Origin: Guptibacillus hwajinpoensis
Lineage (GTDB): Bacteria > Bacillota > Bacilli > Bacillales > Guptibacillaceae
Assembly: GCF_020524165.1 (NCBI RefSeq)
Contig: NZ_JAIVKU010000003.1
Location: 142,135 to 206,134 of the forward strand
Reading direction: 5' to 3'
Length of the DNA: 64,000 nt
Shown here one piece after another: positions 33,005-41,429 of this stretch. Under the pieces are notes generated by a model that made no database searches, was not told where the DNA came from, and saw only the letters and a list, made by a program, of their open reading frames with translations. Made by a program: the position numbers and the translations under genes. Within the stretch, counting starts at the first letter, position 1. Each line of letters begins with the position of its first letter.

Positions 33005-33985
33005 TTATTCATCTGGCGTTATTTTCTTAGATGGCGCCGATTCATTTCCAAAGATGTTAACCGCTGTAACATAGTAGGAAGAGGTTGATGCATCTGGATC
33101 GGCAAAGCTCTTACGTTCAAGGTTTGATACACTCTCTATTTGCTTGTATATCCCGTACGCATCGGCTTTATAAATCCGATAACCTACCACGTTTTCATCA
33201 CGAACAGCGTGCCAGGATAAAAAGTTGCCGCTAACACTGAGGTTACTCGGGGCATCGGGTACTTCATCAGGGTTTACTTCTTCCTTTTTATCAAGATTGT
33301 CTTCTTTTAACTCAGTAGAGACAACGAGCCTTTCTTCATGCGTCCCTTTTGACCGATTAAAGGTTCCGACACACGTAATGAGATTCAATGTGCGTGAATC
33401 GGTTGGTCCAAAAATTTTCTCGATGGGGGAGTCATTATATGGGTATCTTTCTTTACTTGTTACAACGAAAGTCATTGTTTCACCGTCTTCACCCGTTAAA
33501 CTGATTTCATCACCTTTGGAAAGTTTTTCAAGATAAAAGAAAATGGCGGGTCCCGTTTTACTATCCACGTGCCCGGCAAGAACGGCATTTCCTATAGTAC
33601 CTGGCTTAAAGCCTGGCTCAAACCAGCCCACTTTGTTGATGTCCTCTGGTACACCCATTTGTCCGTTTTCTAGGACGCCTACATTCTCGATCTCAGCTTT
33701 CACATCAATGGCCGGAATTTCTAATTGAACCGGTTCAATCCCTTCTTGAACGTCTTGAGACTCTTTTGCTTCTTTAATTTTTTTCTTTTGATCATCCAAA
33801 AGTAAGAATTCATCTGATAAAACATCCGGTTTCTCAATTTCTTCTATATCTATATTCGACTGTTTTTCTTCTGCGGTGTTCGTCGCCATTTCTTGCGCCG
33901 TTTCAGGTTCAACATAATTATTGTTATACCCAGCAAGAACAAGCCAGATAATGGCACCAACGACAAGCAACAAAATCTTCCTCAT
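33005..33985 (-). CDS. Sortase (class D/F-like) with C-terminal fibronectin III-like domain
   Basis: 326 residues from ATG 33985 (AGAGG 8 bases before; the GTG at 33994 overlaps that site). Signal-anchor helix (about 3-19), acidic coiled linker (about 25-85), sortase domain (about 86-230) with catalytic His near 139 (AGHVDS), Cys near 205 (LITCVGT) and Arg near 219 (EERLVV). Residues about 240-326 form an FN3-like domain (PDAPSNLSVSGNFLSWHAVR, then YYVTAVNIFGNESAPS). Sortases are normally not fused to FN3 domains at the C-terminus. No substrate with a sorting signal was found nearby. The TLNLITC block resembles class F enzymes. Confidence 0.85.
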   Translation of the reverse strand: MRKILLLVVGAIIWLVLAGYNNNYVEPETAQEMATNTAEEKQSNIDIEEIEKPDVLSDEFLLLDDQKKKIKEAKESQDVQEGIEPVQLEIPAIDVKAEIENVGVLENGQMGVPEDINKVGWFEPGFKPGTIGNAVLAGHVDSKTGPAIFFYLEKLSKGDEISLTGEDGETMTFVVTSKERYPYNDSPIEKIFGPTDSRTLNLITCVGTFNRSKGTHEERLVVSTELKEDNLDKKEEVNPDEVPDAPSNLSVSGNFLSWHAVRDENVVGYRIYKADAYGIYKQIESVSNLERKSFADPDASTSSYYVTAVNIFGNESAPSKKITPDE

Positions 33986-34107
33986 CTTCTTCACCTCTTT
34001 TATTCAATTTATCTTAATCAACCTTTACTGACAACGCTCTTACACAGCTAACGAAGTGAACTGAAAAATGGATCACTCATTAGCACGAAAAATGATAAGA
34101 AAAAAGA

Positions 34108-34150
34108 TTGACCTATATTGAGTATCGGTGTACTATGTAACTAATACACC
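34108..34150 (+). promoter_or_regulatory. Promoter and GGTGTA-N12-TACACC operator of the GntR-ABC operon
   Basis: TTGACC (34108-34113) and TACTAT (34131-34136), 17 bases apart. GGTGTA (34127-34132) and TACACC (34145-34150) flank the -10 and start region. YtrA-subfamily GntR repressors recognise AGTGTA...TACACT-type dyads, so this is the likely site of the regulator at 34948. Confidence 0.65.
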
Positions 34151-34173
34151 AATACAATAAGGGGAGTTGCAAA

Positions 34174-34944
34174 ATGATGAATTGGAGTGGGCTGTTACGA
34201 AAAGAATTTCGTGTAACAAGAACCTTACTGCTGGGCGTTGTCACATTTGATTTACTTGTGATGATCGGTTTCTTTCTGGGATCAGCAAGATGGGAAGTTC
34301 CATATTTGACGGCTATTATTGGAGGCTTACTAACAGCGTTGCACGTTTTCTTTCTACCTCTCTACTTATTAATTAGTCTGAACACGGAAGGAAGAAACTT
34401 GAATCTATGGCTCCATAATCCGCAATCAGGAGCACGTTTACTTGGAGCAAAAATAATGAATGGGTTACTAGCCCTTCTCATTTCGATTGGACTTGTAAGT
34501 GGTTTAGCCTTACTAGCATACAACCTGGAGACGAGTGTTCTTGAGCTTCCAATCGAAAATGTATGGCTGTTTGGATTCTATTTTTTAACCGTTATTGTAA
34601 CTGGATCCTTTTACATGGGAACATGGCTGACTTTCTATTGGACGCTTTATCAAGTATTGAAAACGTATATCGGAAGATGGGCAGTTCTTCTTGTCCTCAT
34701 CCTCATCGGTTTTATAAGTTGGTTAGGTTCATGGTTTGATGGAACAAGAATTTCCGAAGTGTTAATTGACTGGGGATATGTCCAATTGCCCTCACCGTTG
34801 AATGCGGAAGTTAGTCAGCAGGAATTTGATTTAACCGTTTCAACCTTTCCGTTTCCGATTGGAAACGTGGTGTTCGACTTAATCACAATAGTCCTCATTT
34901 TCTTACTAACATGCTGGTTACTTGATCGAAAAGTGGAGGTGTAA
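34174..34944 (+). CDS. ABC-type membrane permease of the GntR-linked operon
   Basis: 256 residues with six predicted helices (about 18-36, 45-68, 92-115, 125-155, 170-190 and 235-252) and no soluble domain. No specific family is recognised from sequence; position and topology identify it as the permease of an ABC-2-like exporter. It is the first gene of a five-gene operon: permease, GntR regulator, ATPase, ATPase, permease. GGGGAGTTG precedes the ATG, and the next gene starts 3 bases after its stop. Confidence 0.75.
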   Translation: MMNWSGLLRKEFRVTRTLLLGVVTFDLLVMIGFFLGSARWEVPYLTAIIGGLLTALHVFFLPLYLLISLNTEGRNLNLWLHNPQSGARLLGAKIMNGLLALLISIGLVSGLALLAYNLETSVLELPIENVWLFGFYFLTVIVTGSFYMGTWLTFYWTLYQVLKTYIGRWAVLLVLILIGFISWLGSWFDGTRISEVLIDWGYVQLPSPLNAEVSQQEFDLTVSTFPFPIGNVVFDLITIVLIFLLTCWLLDRKVEV

Positions 34945-34947
34945 CGG

Positions 34948-35328
34948 ATGGGAGAAGAATTTAATCCCTCTAAGCCGATTTACCTGCAGCTAGTGGATCG
35001 CATTAGCTGGGAAATTATTAAAGGGGAACGGAAAACAGGTGAAAAACTCCCTTCAGTAAGGGAAATGGCCATTCAATCAGGCGTCAATCCAAATACAGTA
35101 TCGCGAACGTACAATGAACTGGAGAGGATGGAAATCGTGGAGACAAAGCGAGGGCAAGGAACGTTTGTAACCGAACAAAAAGAAAAACTGGTCGAACTTC
35201 GAGAACAGCTCAAGATTAACCACATCCAGAATTTCATTGAAGAAATGAAGCAGATGGGGTTTTCATCAGAAGATATGATTGAAGGTATTCGAACTTACGT
35301 TACGAACGAAAAGGGGAATCAATCATGA
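34948..35328 (+). CDS. YtrA-subfamily GntR transcriptional regulator
   Basis: 126 residues: winged helix (about 8-78) KPIYLQLVDRISWEIIKGER, KLPSVREMAIQSGVNPNTVS, RGQGTFV, and a short helical tail without a ligand-binding domain. That short form is typical of YtrA regulators, which repress ABC transporter operons and in Bacillus respond to cell-wall antibiotics. It overlaps the next ATPase gene by 4 bases. Its operator probably lies at 34127-34150. Confidence 0.92.
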   Translation: MGEEFNPSKPIYLQLVDRISWEIIKGERKTGEKLPSVREMAIQSGVNPNTVSRTYNELERMEIVETKRGQGTFVTEQKEKLVELREQLKINHIQNFIEEMKQMGFSSEDMIEGIRTYVTNEKGNQS

Positions 35329-36023
35329 TTACATTTGAGAACGTATCGAAACGGTATCTTACAAAACAAGCACTCAGTGACGTGAACGTATCCATTCCAG
35401 AAGGAAAAATCATTGGTCTTGTAGGATCAAATGGGAGCGGAAAATCCACGTTCATGAAAATGATCGCTGGCCTTGTTTCACCATCAGAAGGAAAAGTGAT
35501 GATTGATCAGGAGTCGGTTTCTAGGCGAACAGCCAACAAAGTGGCTTTTCTTTCTGAGTTAGATGCTTATTATTCTTTCTTCTCAGTGAAAGAGACAATC
35601 CATTTCTTTGCGACGCAGTTTCAGGATTTCGATATCGAAAAAGCGCACGACATAATTGATTTTATGGATATAGACGTTAATCAAAAGGTAAAGCATTTAT
35701 CAAAAGGAAATCGAGGAAGGTTGAAGATCGCCCTAACATTGGCAAGAGAGGTACCAATTATTTTGATGGATGAACCATTATCAGGTCTTGATCCGATGGT
35801 ACGAGATTCGATTGTGAAAGGACTGCTTTCCTATATTGATCTAGAAAAGCAAACGGTAATCATTACGACACATGAAGTAACGGAAATCGAACCGCTACTC
35901 GAAACCGTTATTGCGATTCGGAATGGAAAGGTTCTCGCGCTTGAAGATGTTGAAACAATTCGTGAGCGAGATCGTATGAGAATAGTGGAGTGGTTAAAGA
36001 AGTTGTATCAAGAGGAGGCGTAA
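35325..36023 (+). CDS. ABC transporter ATPase (YtrB type)
   Basis: 232 residues: Walker A GSNGSGKST, Q-loop region AFLSELDAYYSFFSV, a divergent signature LSKGNRGRLKIALTLA (LSKGN in place of LSGGQ), Walker B IILMDEPLSGLDP, and H-loop TTHEVTE. The LSKGNR signature is typical of YtrB-like subunits. It probably pairs with the permease at 34174. AAAGGGG precedes its ATG, which overlaps the regulator's stop. Confidence 0.92.
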   Translation: MITFENVSKRYLTKQALSDVNVSIPEGKIIGLVGSNGSGKSTFMKMIAGLVSPSEGKVMIDQESVSRRTANKVAFLSELDAYYSFFSVKETIHFFATQFQDFDIEKAHDIIDFMDIDVNQKVKHLSKGNRGRLKIALTLAREVPIILMDEPLSGLDPMVRDSIVKGLLSYIDLEKQTVIITTHEVTEIEPLLETVIAIRNGKVLALEDVETIRERDRMRIVEWLKKLYQEEA

Positions 36024-36024
36024 C

Positions 36025-36951
36025 ATGGCTGTAAAACCAATTGTTCAGATTCGAGACTTAACAAAAGTAATTGGAAAGAAAACCATCATTGATCAGCTTT
36101 CGTTCGATGTTTATCCGGGTGAAGTATTTGGGTTTCTAGGACCGAACGGAGCTGGGAAAACGACAACGATTCGGATGATGGTCGGGCTCATGAGAATGAC
36201 GGAAGGCGAAGTTCTCATTGATGGAAGTAGTATTAAAACAGATTATGAAAATGCGATTGTAAAAGTAGGAGCCATTGTTGAAAATCCTGAAATGTACAAA
36301 TTTCTAACTGGCTACCAAAACCTCGTGCATTATGCTCGTATGGTGAATGGCGTTTCTAAAGAACGAATTCAAGAAGTGATTCAACTCGTAGGGCTAAAAG
36401 GACGCATTCATGAAAAAGTGAAAGGATATTCTCTGGGAATGAGACAACGTCTTGGACTTGCGCAGGCACTGTTACACCGACCTAAGCTACTCATTCTAGA
36501 CGAACCGACAAATGGCCTTGATCCCGCTGGCATTCGAGAAATTAGACAATATTTACGAACGCTTGCAAGAGAAGAAAACGTTGCGATTGTTGTTTCCAGT
36601 CATTTATTATCTGAAATTGAACTCATGTGTGATCGAATTGGCATTATTCAGTCTGGTAAAATGGTCGATGTTCAGCGGGTGAATGAATTTGTTAAGAATG
36701 ATCAGGCCGTGATGGTTTCATTTGAAGTCGATCCATTGGAACACGCGGTTCACGCTGTTAAAGCAAATTTCCCTGATTGTGACATCGAACAGTCGGACCG
36801 TAAAGTAACGCTCAAAATCGAGCATGAGCTTATTCCAGAGGTAACCGCTGTTCTTGTAGAAAAAGGTATCCGCGTTTACGGTATTCAGTCCTCTGTGAAA
36901 ACATTAGAAGATGTGTTTCTTGAAGTAACTGGAGGTGAGCAAGTTGTCTAG
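36025..36951 (+). CDS. ABC transporter ATPase (BcrA/CcmA type)
   Basis: 308 residues: Walker A GPNGAGKTTT, Q-loop IVENPEMYKFLTGYQNL, signature YSLGMRQRLGLAQALL, Walker B LLILDEPTNGLDPAG, H-loop SSHLLSEIELMCDRIG, and a C-terminal regulatory extension (about 225-308). It resembles ATPases of bacitracin/lantibiotic-type exporters and most likely drives the permease that overlaps its 3' end by 8 bases. AGAGGAGGCG precedes the ATG. Confidence 0.93.
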   Translation: MAVKPIVQIRDLTKVIGKKTIIDQLSFDVYPGEVFGFLGPNGAGKTTTIRMMVGLMRMTEGEVLIDGSSIKTDYENAIVKVGAIVENPEMYKFLTGYQNLVHYARMVNGVSKERIQEVIQLVGLKGRIHEKVKGYSLGMRQRLGLAQALLHRPKLLILDEPTNGLDPAGIREIRQYLRTLAREENVAIVVSSHLLSEIELMCDRIGIIQSGKMVDVQRVNEFVKNDQAVMVSFEVDPLEHAVHAVKANFPDCDIEQSDRKVTLKIEHELIPEVTAVLVEKGIRVYGIQSSVKTLEDVFLEVTGGEQVV

Positions 36952-37894
36952 CATATTCCATTTAGTTCAAAATGAAAACATGAAAATTTATAGACGCATT
37001 GGAACGTGGGTGATGATGGGGCTGGTGGTGGCCGCCGTTCTTGTAGCAGCGATCTTCACCAATATGAATGCAAGTGATGAGACCACAAACTGGCGCACGG
37101 ATGCTGAAAGTGCAATTCAACAGTCAGAAGAAACGCTAAAAAATTCAGAGGGAATGCCCAAAACCTTCAAAGATAGTCAGGAACGTTCGATTGCAGTTAA
37201 CGAATATCGTTTGGATAATGATATTCCTCCTTTAGAAAGTGATTCGATTTGGAGCTTTATGGATAGTTCAACTGGCGTTGTGAGCTTAATTTCCATCTTT
37301 ACGATCATTATCGGGGCTGGCGTGATTGCGAGTGAATATTCGTGGGGAACCATTAAGCTCCTGTTAATACGACCGGCTTCACGGACGAAAATTTTAGCCT
37401 CTAAATTTATTGCAACCCTATTATTTGCACTATTCTCTCTTGTCATCTTATACATTTCCTCTTTTATCATCGGTGGGTTATTCCTTGGTTTTAATGCCGT
37501 GGCTCAACCGTATCTCACCTATTCCGGTGGTGAAGTGTCCGAAACGAGTATGGCCGTTCATTATATCGTTGAATATGCGCTTGCCAGTGTGAATTTACTT
37601 ATGATGGTGACGTTTGCGTTTATGCTATCTAGTATTTTCAGAAGTTCATCCCTCGCGATTGGACTGGCGATTTTCTTAATGTTTACAGGAAGTCAGCTTA
37701 CGTTTATTTTAAGTCAATACGATTGGGTGAAATACATCCTATTTGCCAATACGGATTTGAGTGTATATTTTGATGGATCGCCGCTTATCGAAAGTATGAC
37801 GCTCGGCTTCTCTTTAATCACCTTGCTCGTCTACTTTATTGTTTTCTTATTCTTATCATGGCTCCTGTTCACAAAACGAGATGTCGCTGCATAG
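36944..37894 (+). CDS. ABC-2 type permease
   Basis: 316 residues from TTG 36944 (GGAGG 8 bases upstream; the GTG at 36935 overlaps that site). One helix at about 18-40, a large extracytoplasmic loop (about 45-110), then five helices including VVSLISIFTIIIGAGVIASE and the ABC-2 motif EYSWGTIKLLLIRPASRTKI. It partners with the ATPase at 36025. The operon ends at a terminator. Probable role: export of, or resistance to, membrane-active compounds. Confidence 0.88.
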   Translation: MSSIFHLVQNENMKIYRRIGTWVMMGLVVAAVLVAAIFTNMNASDETTNWRTDAESAIQQSEETLKNSEGMPKTFKDSQERSIAVNEYRLDNDIPPLESDSIWSFMDSSTGVVSLISIFTIIIGAGVIASEYSWGTIKLLLIRPASRTKILASKFIATLLFALFSLVILYISSFIIGGLFLGFNAVAQPYLTYSGGEVSETSMAVHYIVEYALASVNLLMMVTFAFMLSSIFRSSSLAIGLAIFLMFTGSQLTFILSQYDWVKYILFANTDLSVYFDGSPLIESMTLGFSLITLLVYFIVFLFLSWLLFTKRDVAA

Positions 37895-37895
37895 A

Positions 37896-37922
37896 AAAAA
37901 GCCGGTCATTGGCCGGCTTTTT
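37896..37922. terminator. Bidirectional terminator
   Basis: AAAAGCCGG and CCGGCTTTTT arms. It overlaps the 3' end of the convergent lipoprotein gene. Confidence 0.85.
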
Positions 37923-38790
37923 GTTTGGCTTTTTTTCGAAACCGATTCAGAATGAATAAACTCATGACAAGTAAGGGGGCAAGAATGGGTGATAGACCAA
38001 TTAGGACAACAATGGTTCTGGAGAAGAAAGCTAGTAATCCATTTAGTGTCCTCATAAAGAGCTTTTTAGATTCGAGTACTAGATGAAAATCCTCATCACC
38101 AATGCCAGAAACTAGCTTTTGCTGCTCCATTGAAATCGTCACAGTAGAAAAATCACTTTGATTGTCGAGATAATTAATTTGTCCTTTCAACTGCTCAATT
38201 TCTTCCTGGACTCGGGAAAGCTCATTGGATATGGCTAACAGGTCATCTGTGTTCGTAGCTTCGATTAAGAACGCTTCAAGTCTTTGCTGAACCGCTTCCT
38301 TTGCTTGTAGTCTAGATGTAAGGTCAACGTAGTTTTCCGTCATGTCTGTTCCGATGATCGATTTTTGGGGCGTACCTTCTCCAAGTGTTTCAATTTCATG
38401 GAGATATCCGTTGAATTGAGGTTGCGGTATCCGAACCGCTATCGATCCAAAAAGAGCATTGTTTTCTGAAGTTAACCTTTCTTCAACGACGTATCCGCCG
38501 TACGTGCTAGTTAATTCTTTTATTTTTTCCGTTTTTTTCGCAACACTTTCTACCGTTAAGAAGAGATCTGCGTTAAAAATGACTTTACGTTCCTGTTGCA
38601 ATGCAGGCACTTCAGGTTGCACCTCAGCAGATGAACTGTTTCCTCCTGATGAATCACTATCTTTATTCTGCTCGGTATGAACAGTAGACGTATTGCGATC
38701 ACTACTTTCTAAGGAGTTTCTTCCTTCATTTGAATTGCATCCAACTAGTATAAGGATAGAAGTAAAGATCAGAAGAAGCCATCTTTTCAT
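37906..38790 (-). CDS. DUF4349 family lipoprotein
   Basis: 294 residues: signal peptide with lipobox ILVGC (Cys 18), a Ser/Asn-rich linker (about 20-65), a DUF4349 domain (about 66-225) with RKVIFNADLFLTVESVAKKT, YGGYVVEERLTSENN, TDMTENYVDLTSRLQAKEAV and a coiled coil (SNELSRVQEEIEQLKGQINY), then a C-terminal helix (about 255-280) and a basic tail. It is anchored outside the membrane at both ends. Function of the family is not known. It is monocistronic. Confidence 0.9.
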   Translation of the reverse strand: MKRWLLLIFTSILILVGCNSNEGRNSLESSDRNTSTVHTEQNKDSDSSGGNSSSAEVQPEVPALQQERKVIFNADLFLTVESVAKKTEKIKELTSTYGGYVVEERLTSENNALFGSIAVRIPQPQFNGYLHEIETLGEGTPQKSIIGTDMTENYVDLTSRLQAKEAVQQRLEAFLIEATNTDDLLAISNELSRVQEEIEQLKGQINYLDNQSDFSTVTISMEQQKLVSGIGDEDFHLVLESKKLFMRTLNGLLAFFSRTIVVLIGLSPILAPLLVMSLFILNRFRKKAKQKAGQ

Positions 38791-38901
38791 AGCTTAGCCC
38801 CCACTATAGTTATTTACACGATAGACGAGATGAGGACTGCTTAGGTTACAGTTTCCGTGATATGATAAAAGATAACTGACTCAAAAAAGGAGTTGCCTTT
38901 T

Positions 38902-39987
38902 GTGCTTTCAATCTTTGAAAATGCGAATGTTGTCGATTTAGTCATAACCACCTCAGTCATACTTGGTCTTTTTCTTATTCGATTTTTAATCAAATTATGG
39001 CTTACAAAAAGAGAAAACGAAGAGAACTACCCAAATGGAATCCGTCCGGCTTTTCTTTCATTTATCAATTGGACAACAGGTTACGCCATTCTGCTGTTTG
39101 TCTTACTTTACTTCTCTGATAACAGCTGGATGTTTAGCCCTTTATTTGCCATTGGAAAGGTAGAAATTTCTCTCTTTCTGATTTTAATTGCTCTATTCAT
39201 TATTACGCTTGCGAATCGAATTTCAAAGATCGCAACGTCCTTTCTCATGCCTCCCGTTTATGATCGGTACAGTTTGGATACTGGATTACAATTCACGTTT
39301 AACCGAATTTTTCACTATACGTTAATGGTAGTAGCGGTCGTTATTAGTCTAACGACAGTAGGGATTGATCTTAGTGCGTTAACCGTTTTTGCAGGTGTTC
39401 TAGGTGTAGGAATTGGTTTTGGGATGCAGAACATCGCAAATAACTTTATTTCTGGGTTAATCATTTTATTTGAAAGGCCGATTAAAGTAGGTGATCGTGT
39501 CATTATTAACGACATTATTGGTGACATTGAAAAAATCAATATGCGAGCAACCATCATCCGCACGTTAGATAACGAACGAATTATTATGCCGAATTCCTAC
39601 TTTATTGAAGAGCAGGTCGTCAATCATTCCTATGGCGATTCACGATTGCGATTGGTCTTACCGATTGGCGTGGCCTACGGATCGGATGTCGAGCTTGTTC
39701 GATCACTTCTTTTACAAGTAGCTGATGAAGAAAAGGAAAACTCGATGTATGTTCTTGAAACACCGCCGCCTTTTGTGAATTTCCTGGGATTTGGTGATTC
39801 ATCATTAGATTTTCAACTGTTTATTTGGATTTCATCTCCCAAGGCAGCTGTAGAAACAAAAAGCAATTTAAACTTCCGCATCAATCGGATCCTTGCAGAA
39901 AACAATGTTGAAATTCCATTTCCACAGCGGGATTTACATGTACGAAGCTTAGATGAAAAAGTCATTCAGCAATTAACAAAGCGATAG
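38902..39987 (+). CDS. MscS-family mechanosensitive channel
   Basis: 361 residues: four or five helices (about 10-165), then the MscS pore and beta domain: GIDLSALTVFAGVLGVGIGF, GMQNIANNFISGLIILFERP, IKVGDRVIINDIIGDIEKIN, TLDNERIIMPNSYF. It releases solutes on hypo-osmotic shock. GTG 38902 is preferred because AAGGAG ends 9 bases upstream, while TTG 38893 abuts it. It is monocistronic. Osmotic safety valves suit a habitat of fluctuating salinity. Confidence 0.93.
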   Translation: MLSIFENANVVDLVITTSVILGLFLIRFLIKLWLTKRENEENYPNGIRPAFLSFINWTTGYAILLFVLLYFSDNSWMFSPLFAIGKVEISLFLILIALFIITLANRISKIATSFLMPPVYDRYSLDTGLQFTFNRIFHYTLMVVAVVISLTTVGIDLSALTVFAGVLGVGIGFGMQNIANNFISGLIILFERPIKVGDRVIINDIIGDIEKINMRATIIRTLDNERIIMPNSYFIEEQVVNHSYGDSRLRLVLPIGVAYGSDVELVRSLLLQVADEEKENSMYVLETPPPFVNFLGFGDSSLDFQLFIWISSPKAAVETKSNLNFRINRILAENNVEIPFPQRDLHVRSLDEKVIQQLTKR

Positions 39988-40084
39988 CGGAAACTCACAT
40001 CGTTTTCACATCATTCTTACAAATTTCTTCGTAGGTTGTTGTCCATAATAGGACTTGTAAGAACATACCTATGAAGGGAGAATG

Positions 40085-40618
40085 ATGAAAATGAACAAAT
40101 GGATGATTGGAGTCGCATCGGTTATGCTTGCGGGAGGAATTGCTGGGGCAAATGTCTATGCATCGGATGGCGAAACTGAAATAGACGAATCAGTAGTCGG
40201 GCAAAATCAGGAACTGGCAGGTTCAGGAGGTCATCATGGAAAAAGAGGGCACTTCGAAGACCATTCTGAAGATCGTGAGCTTCGTATGGCAACTGCTGAA
40301 AAGAAAGATCAACTCATTGATCTCTTGCTTGATCAGGATGCTTCAAGTGTAGATGGTGTGGATGAGCTTCAAAAAGAGCTTGCTGATCTAAATTCTCAAT
40401 TGGATGCTCTAAAAGAAAAGGCCGAAGCTGCGCATGAAGAAAAAGAAGCGAAAATGCAAGAATGGAAAGATAGTGAGGAGCGCCCTGAGTTAACGGAAGA
40501 AGAAAAAGCCGCCAATGAAGAGGCTCATAAGGAAATGGAAGCGAACAGAGATCAGGCTAACGAACTAGTTAACCAAAAAAATGAAGTACTCGATCAGCTA
40601 ATTGAAAAGCTTAGCTAG
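40085..40618 (+). CDS. Secreted acidic coiled-coil protein (unknown family)
   Basis: About 177 residues; ATG at 40082, 40085 or 40091 are all possible after AAGGGAG. A signal peptide (KWMIGVASVMLAGGIAGANV) ends near ANVYA. The mature protein has a His/Gly patch (GGHHGKRGHFEDH), then charged heptad-like helices to the end (about 70-177). It lies 5' of, and co-directional with, a two-component system, an arrangement recalling the CpxP/Spy helical periplasmic sensors of Gram-negatives. No sequence relation to these is claimed. It has its own terminator. Confidence 0.75.
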   Translation: MKMNKWMIGVASVMLAGGIAGANVYASDGETEIDESVVGQNQELAGSGGHHGKRGHFEDHSEDRELRMATAEKKDQLIDLLLDQDASSVDGVDELQKELADLNSQLDALKEKAEAAHEEKEAKMQEWKDSEERPELTEEEKAANEEAHKEMEANRDQANELVNQKNEVLDQLIEKLS

Positions 40619-40626
40619 TTATCAAG

Positions 40627-40654
40627 AGAGATAGGGAACTTCCCTATCTCTTTT
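40627..40654 (+). terminator. Terminator after secreted coiled-coil gene
   Basis: AGAGATAGGGAA and TTCCCTATCTCT with almost no loop (so a slightly opened one), followed by TTT. Confidence 0.8.
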
Positions 40655-40748
40655 ATTTGCGTCGCCACTACATAGACGGATTTACTGTGTGAGATGCGTA
40701 GGATAGAATATGAAGAAAGTATGGGTGGGCTAAGAATGGGGGGAAGAA

Positions 40749-41429
40749 ATGCCACACGTTTTTGTGATCGATGATGAACAAAACATTCGTGATATTTTAG
40801 AAAAGTATCTAAAGAAAGAAGGATTTATGGTTTCAACCTTTCAGGATGGTGCTGAAGTGTTGTGTGCTCTTGAAACGACTGAACCGGACTTATTGGTCTT
40901 GGATATTATGATGCCCAATGTCGATGGTCTTGAACTGCTTCGAAGATTAAGAAAGCATTCTTTTATACCGGTCATCGTCGTCTCGGCAAGGGATGAAGAG
41001 CTAGATCGGATTCTGGGACTTGAACTTGGTGCGGATGATTATTTAACAAAACCATTTAGCCCACGTGAACTTGTTGTGCGGATTAAGAACCTATTTAAAC
41101 GAATGAATCGATTAGAACATGGAGCGACTTCTTATGAAATCAATGTAAATAATATGCAGTTGAATAAGAAAAAGCGCCAAGTATTTATAGAAGATCAGGA
41201 ACTTGTATTAACACCGAAAGAATACGACGTCCTTTCATTTCTTATTCAAAACCCTGGACAGCCATTTACAAGAGAAAAGTTAATCGAAACAATCTGGGGT
41301 TATCACTATGCAGGAGATGGAAGGCTGATTGATGATCTTGTGAAACGTTTACGTAAAAAGATGACTGGTGCAGATATGAAAATCGTTACGGTCTGGGGGT
41401 ATGGATATAAAATCGATGAGGAAGGTTAA
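40749..41429 (+). CDS. OmpR-family response regulator (second system)
   Basis: 226 residues: receiver with D8-D9, phosphoacceptor D52 (VLDIMMP), VVSARDEELDRILG and TKPFSPREL; winged helix with ELVLTPKEYDVLSFLIQNPG and VTVWGYGYKI. GGGGGGAAG precedes the ATG. It overlaps the next kinase gene at its 3' end. Together they respond to an external signal, probably detected with the secreted protein upstream. Confidence 0.95.
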   Translation: MPHVFVIDDEQNIRDILEKYLKKEGFMVSTFQDGAEVLCALETTEPDLLVLDIMMPNVDGLELLRRLRKHSFIPVIVVSARDEELDRILGLELGADDYLTKPFSPRELVVRIKNLFKRMNRLEHGATSYEINVNNMQLNKKKRQVFIEDQELVLTPKEYDVLSFLIQNPGQPFTREKLIETIWGYHYAGDGRLIDDLVKRLRKKMTGADMKIVTVWGYGYKIDEEG

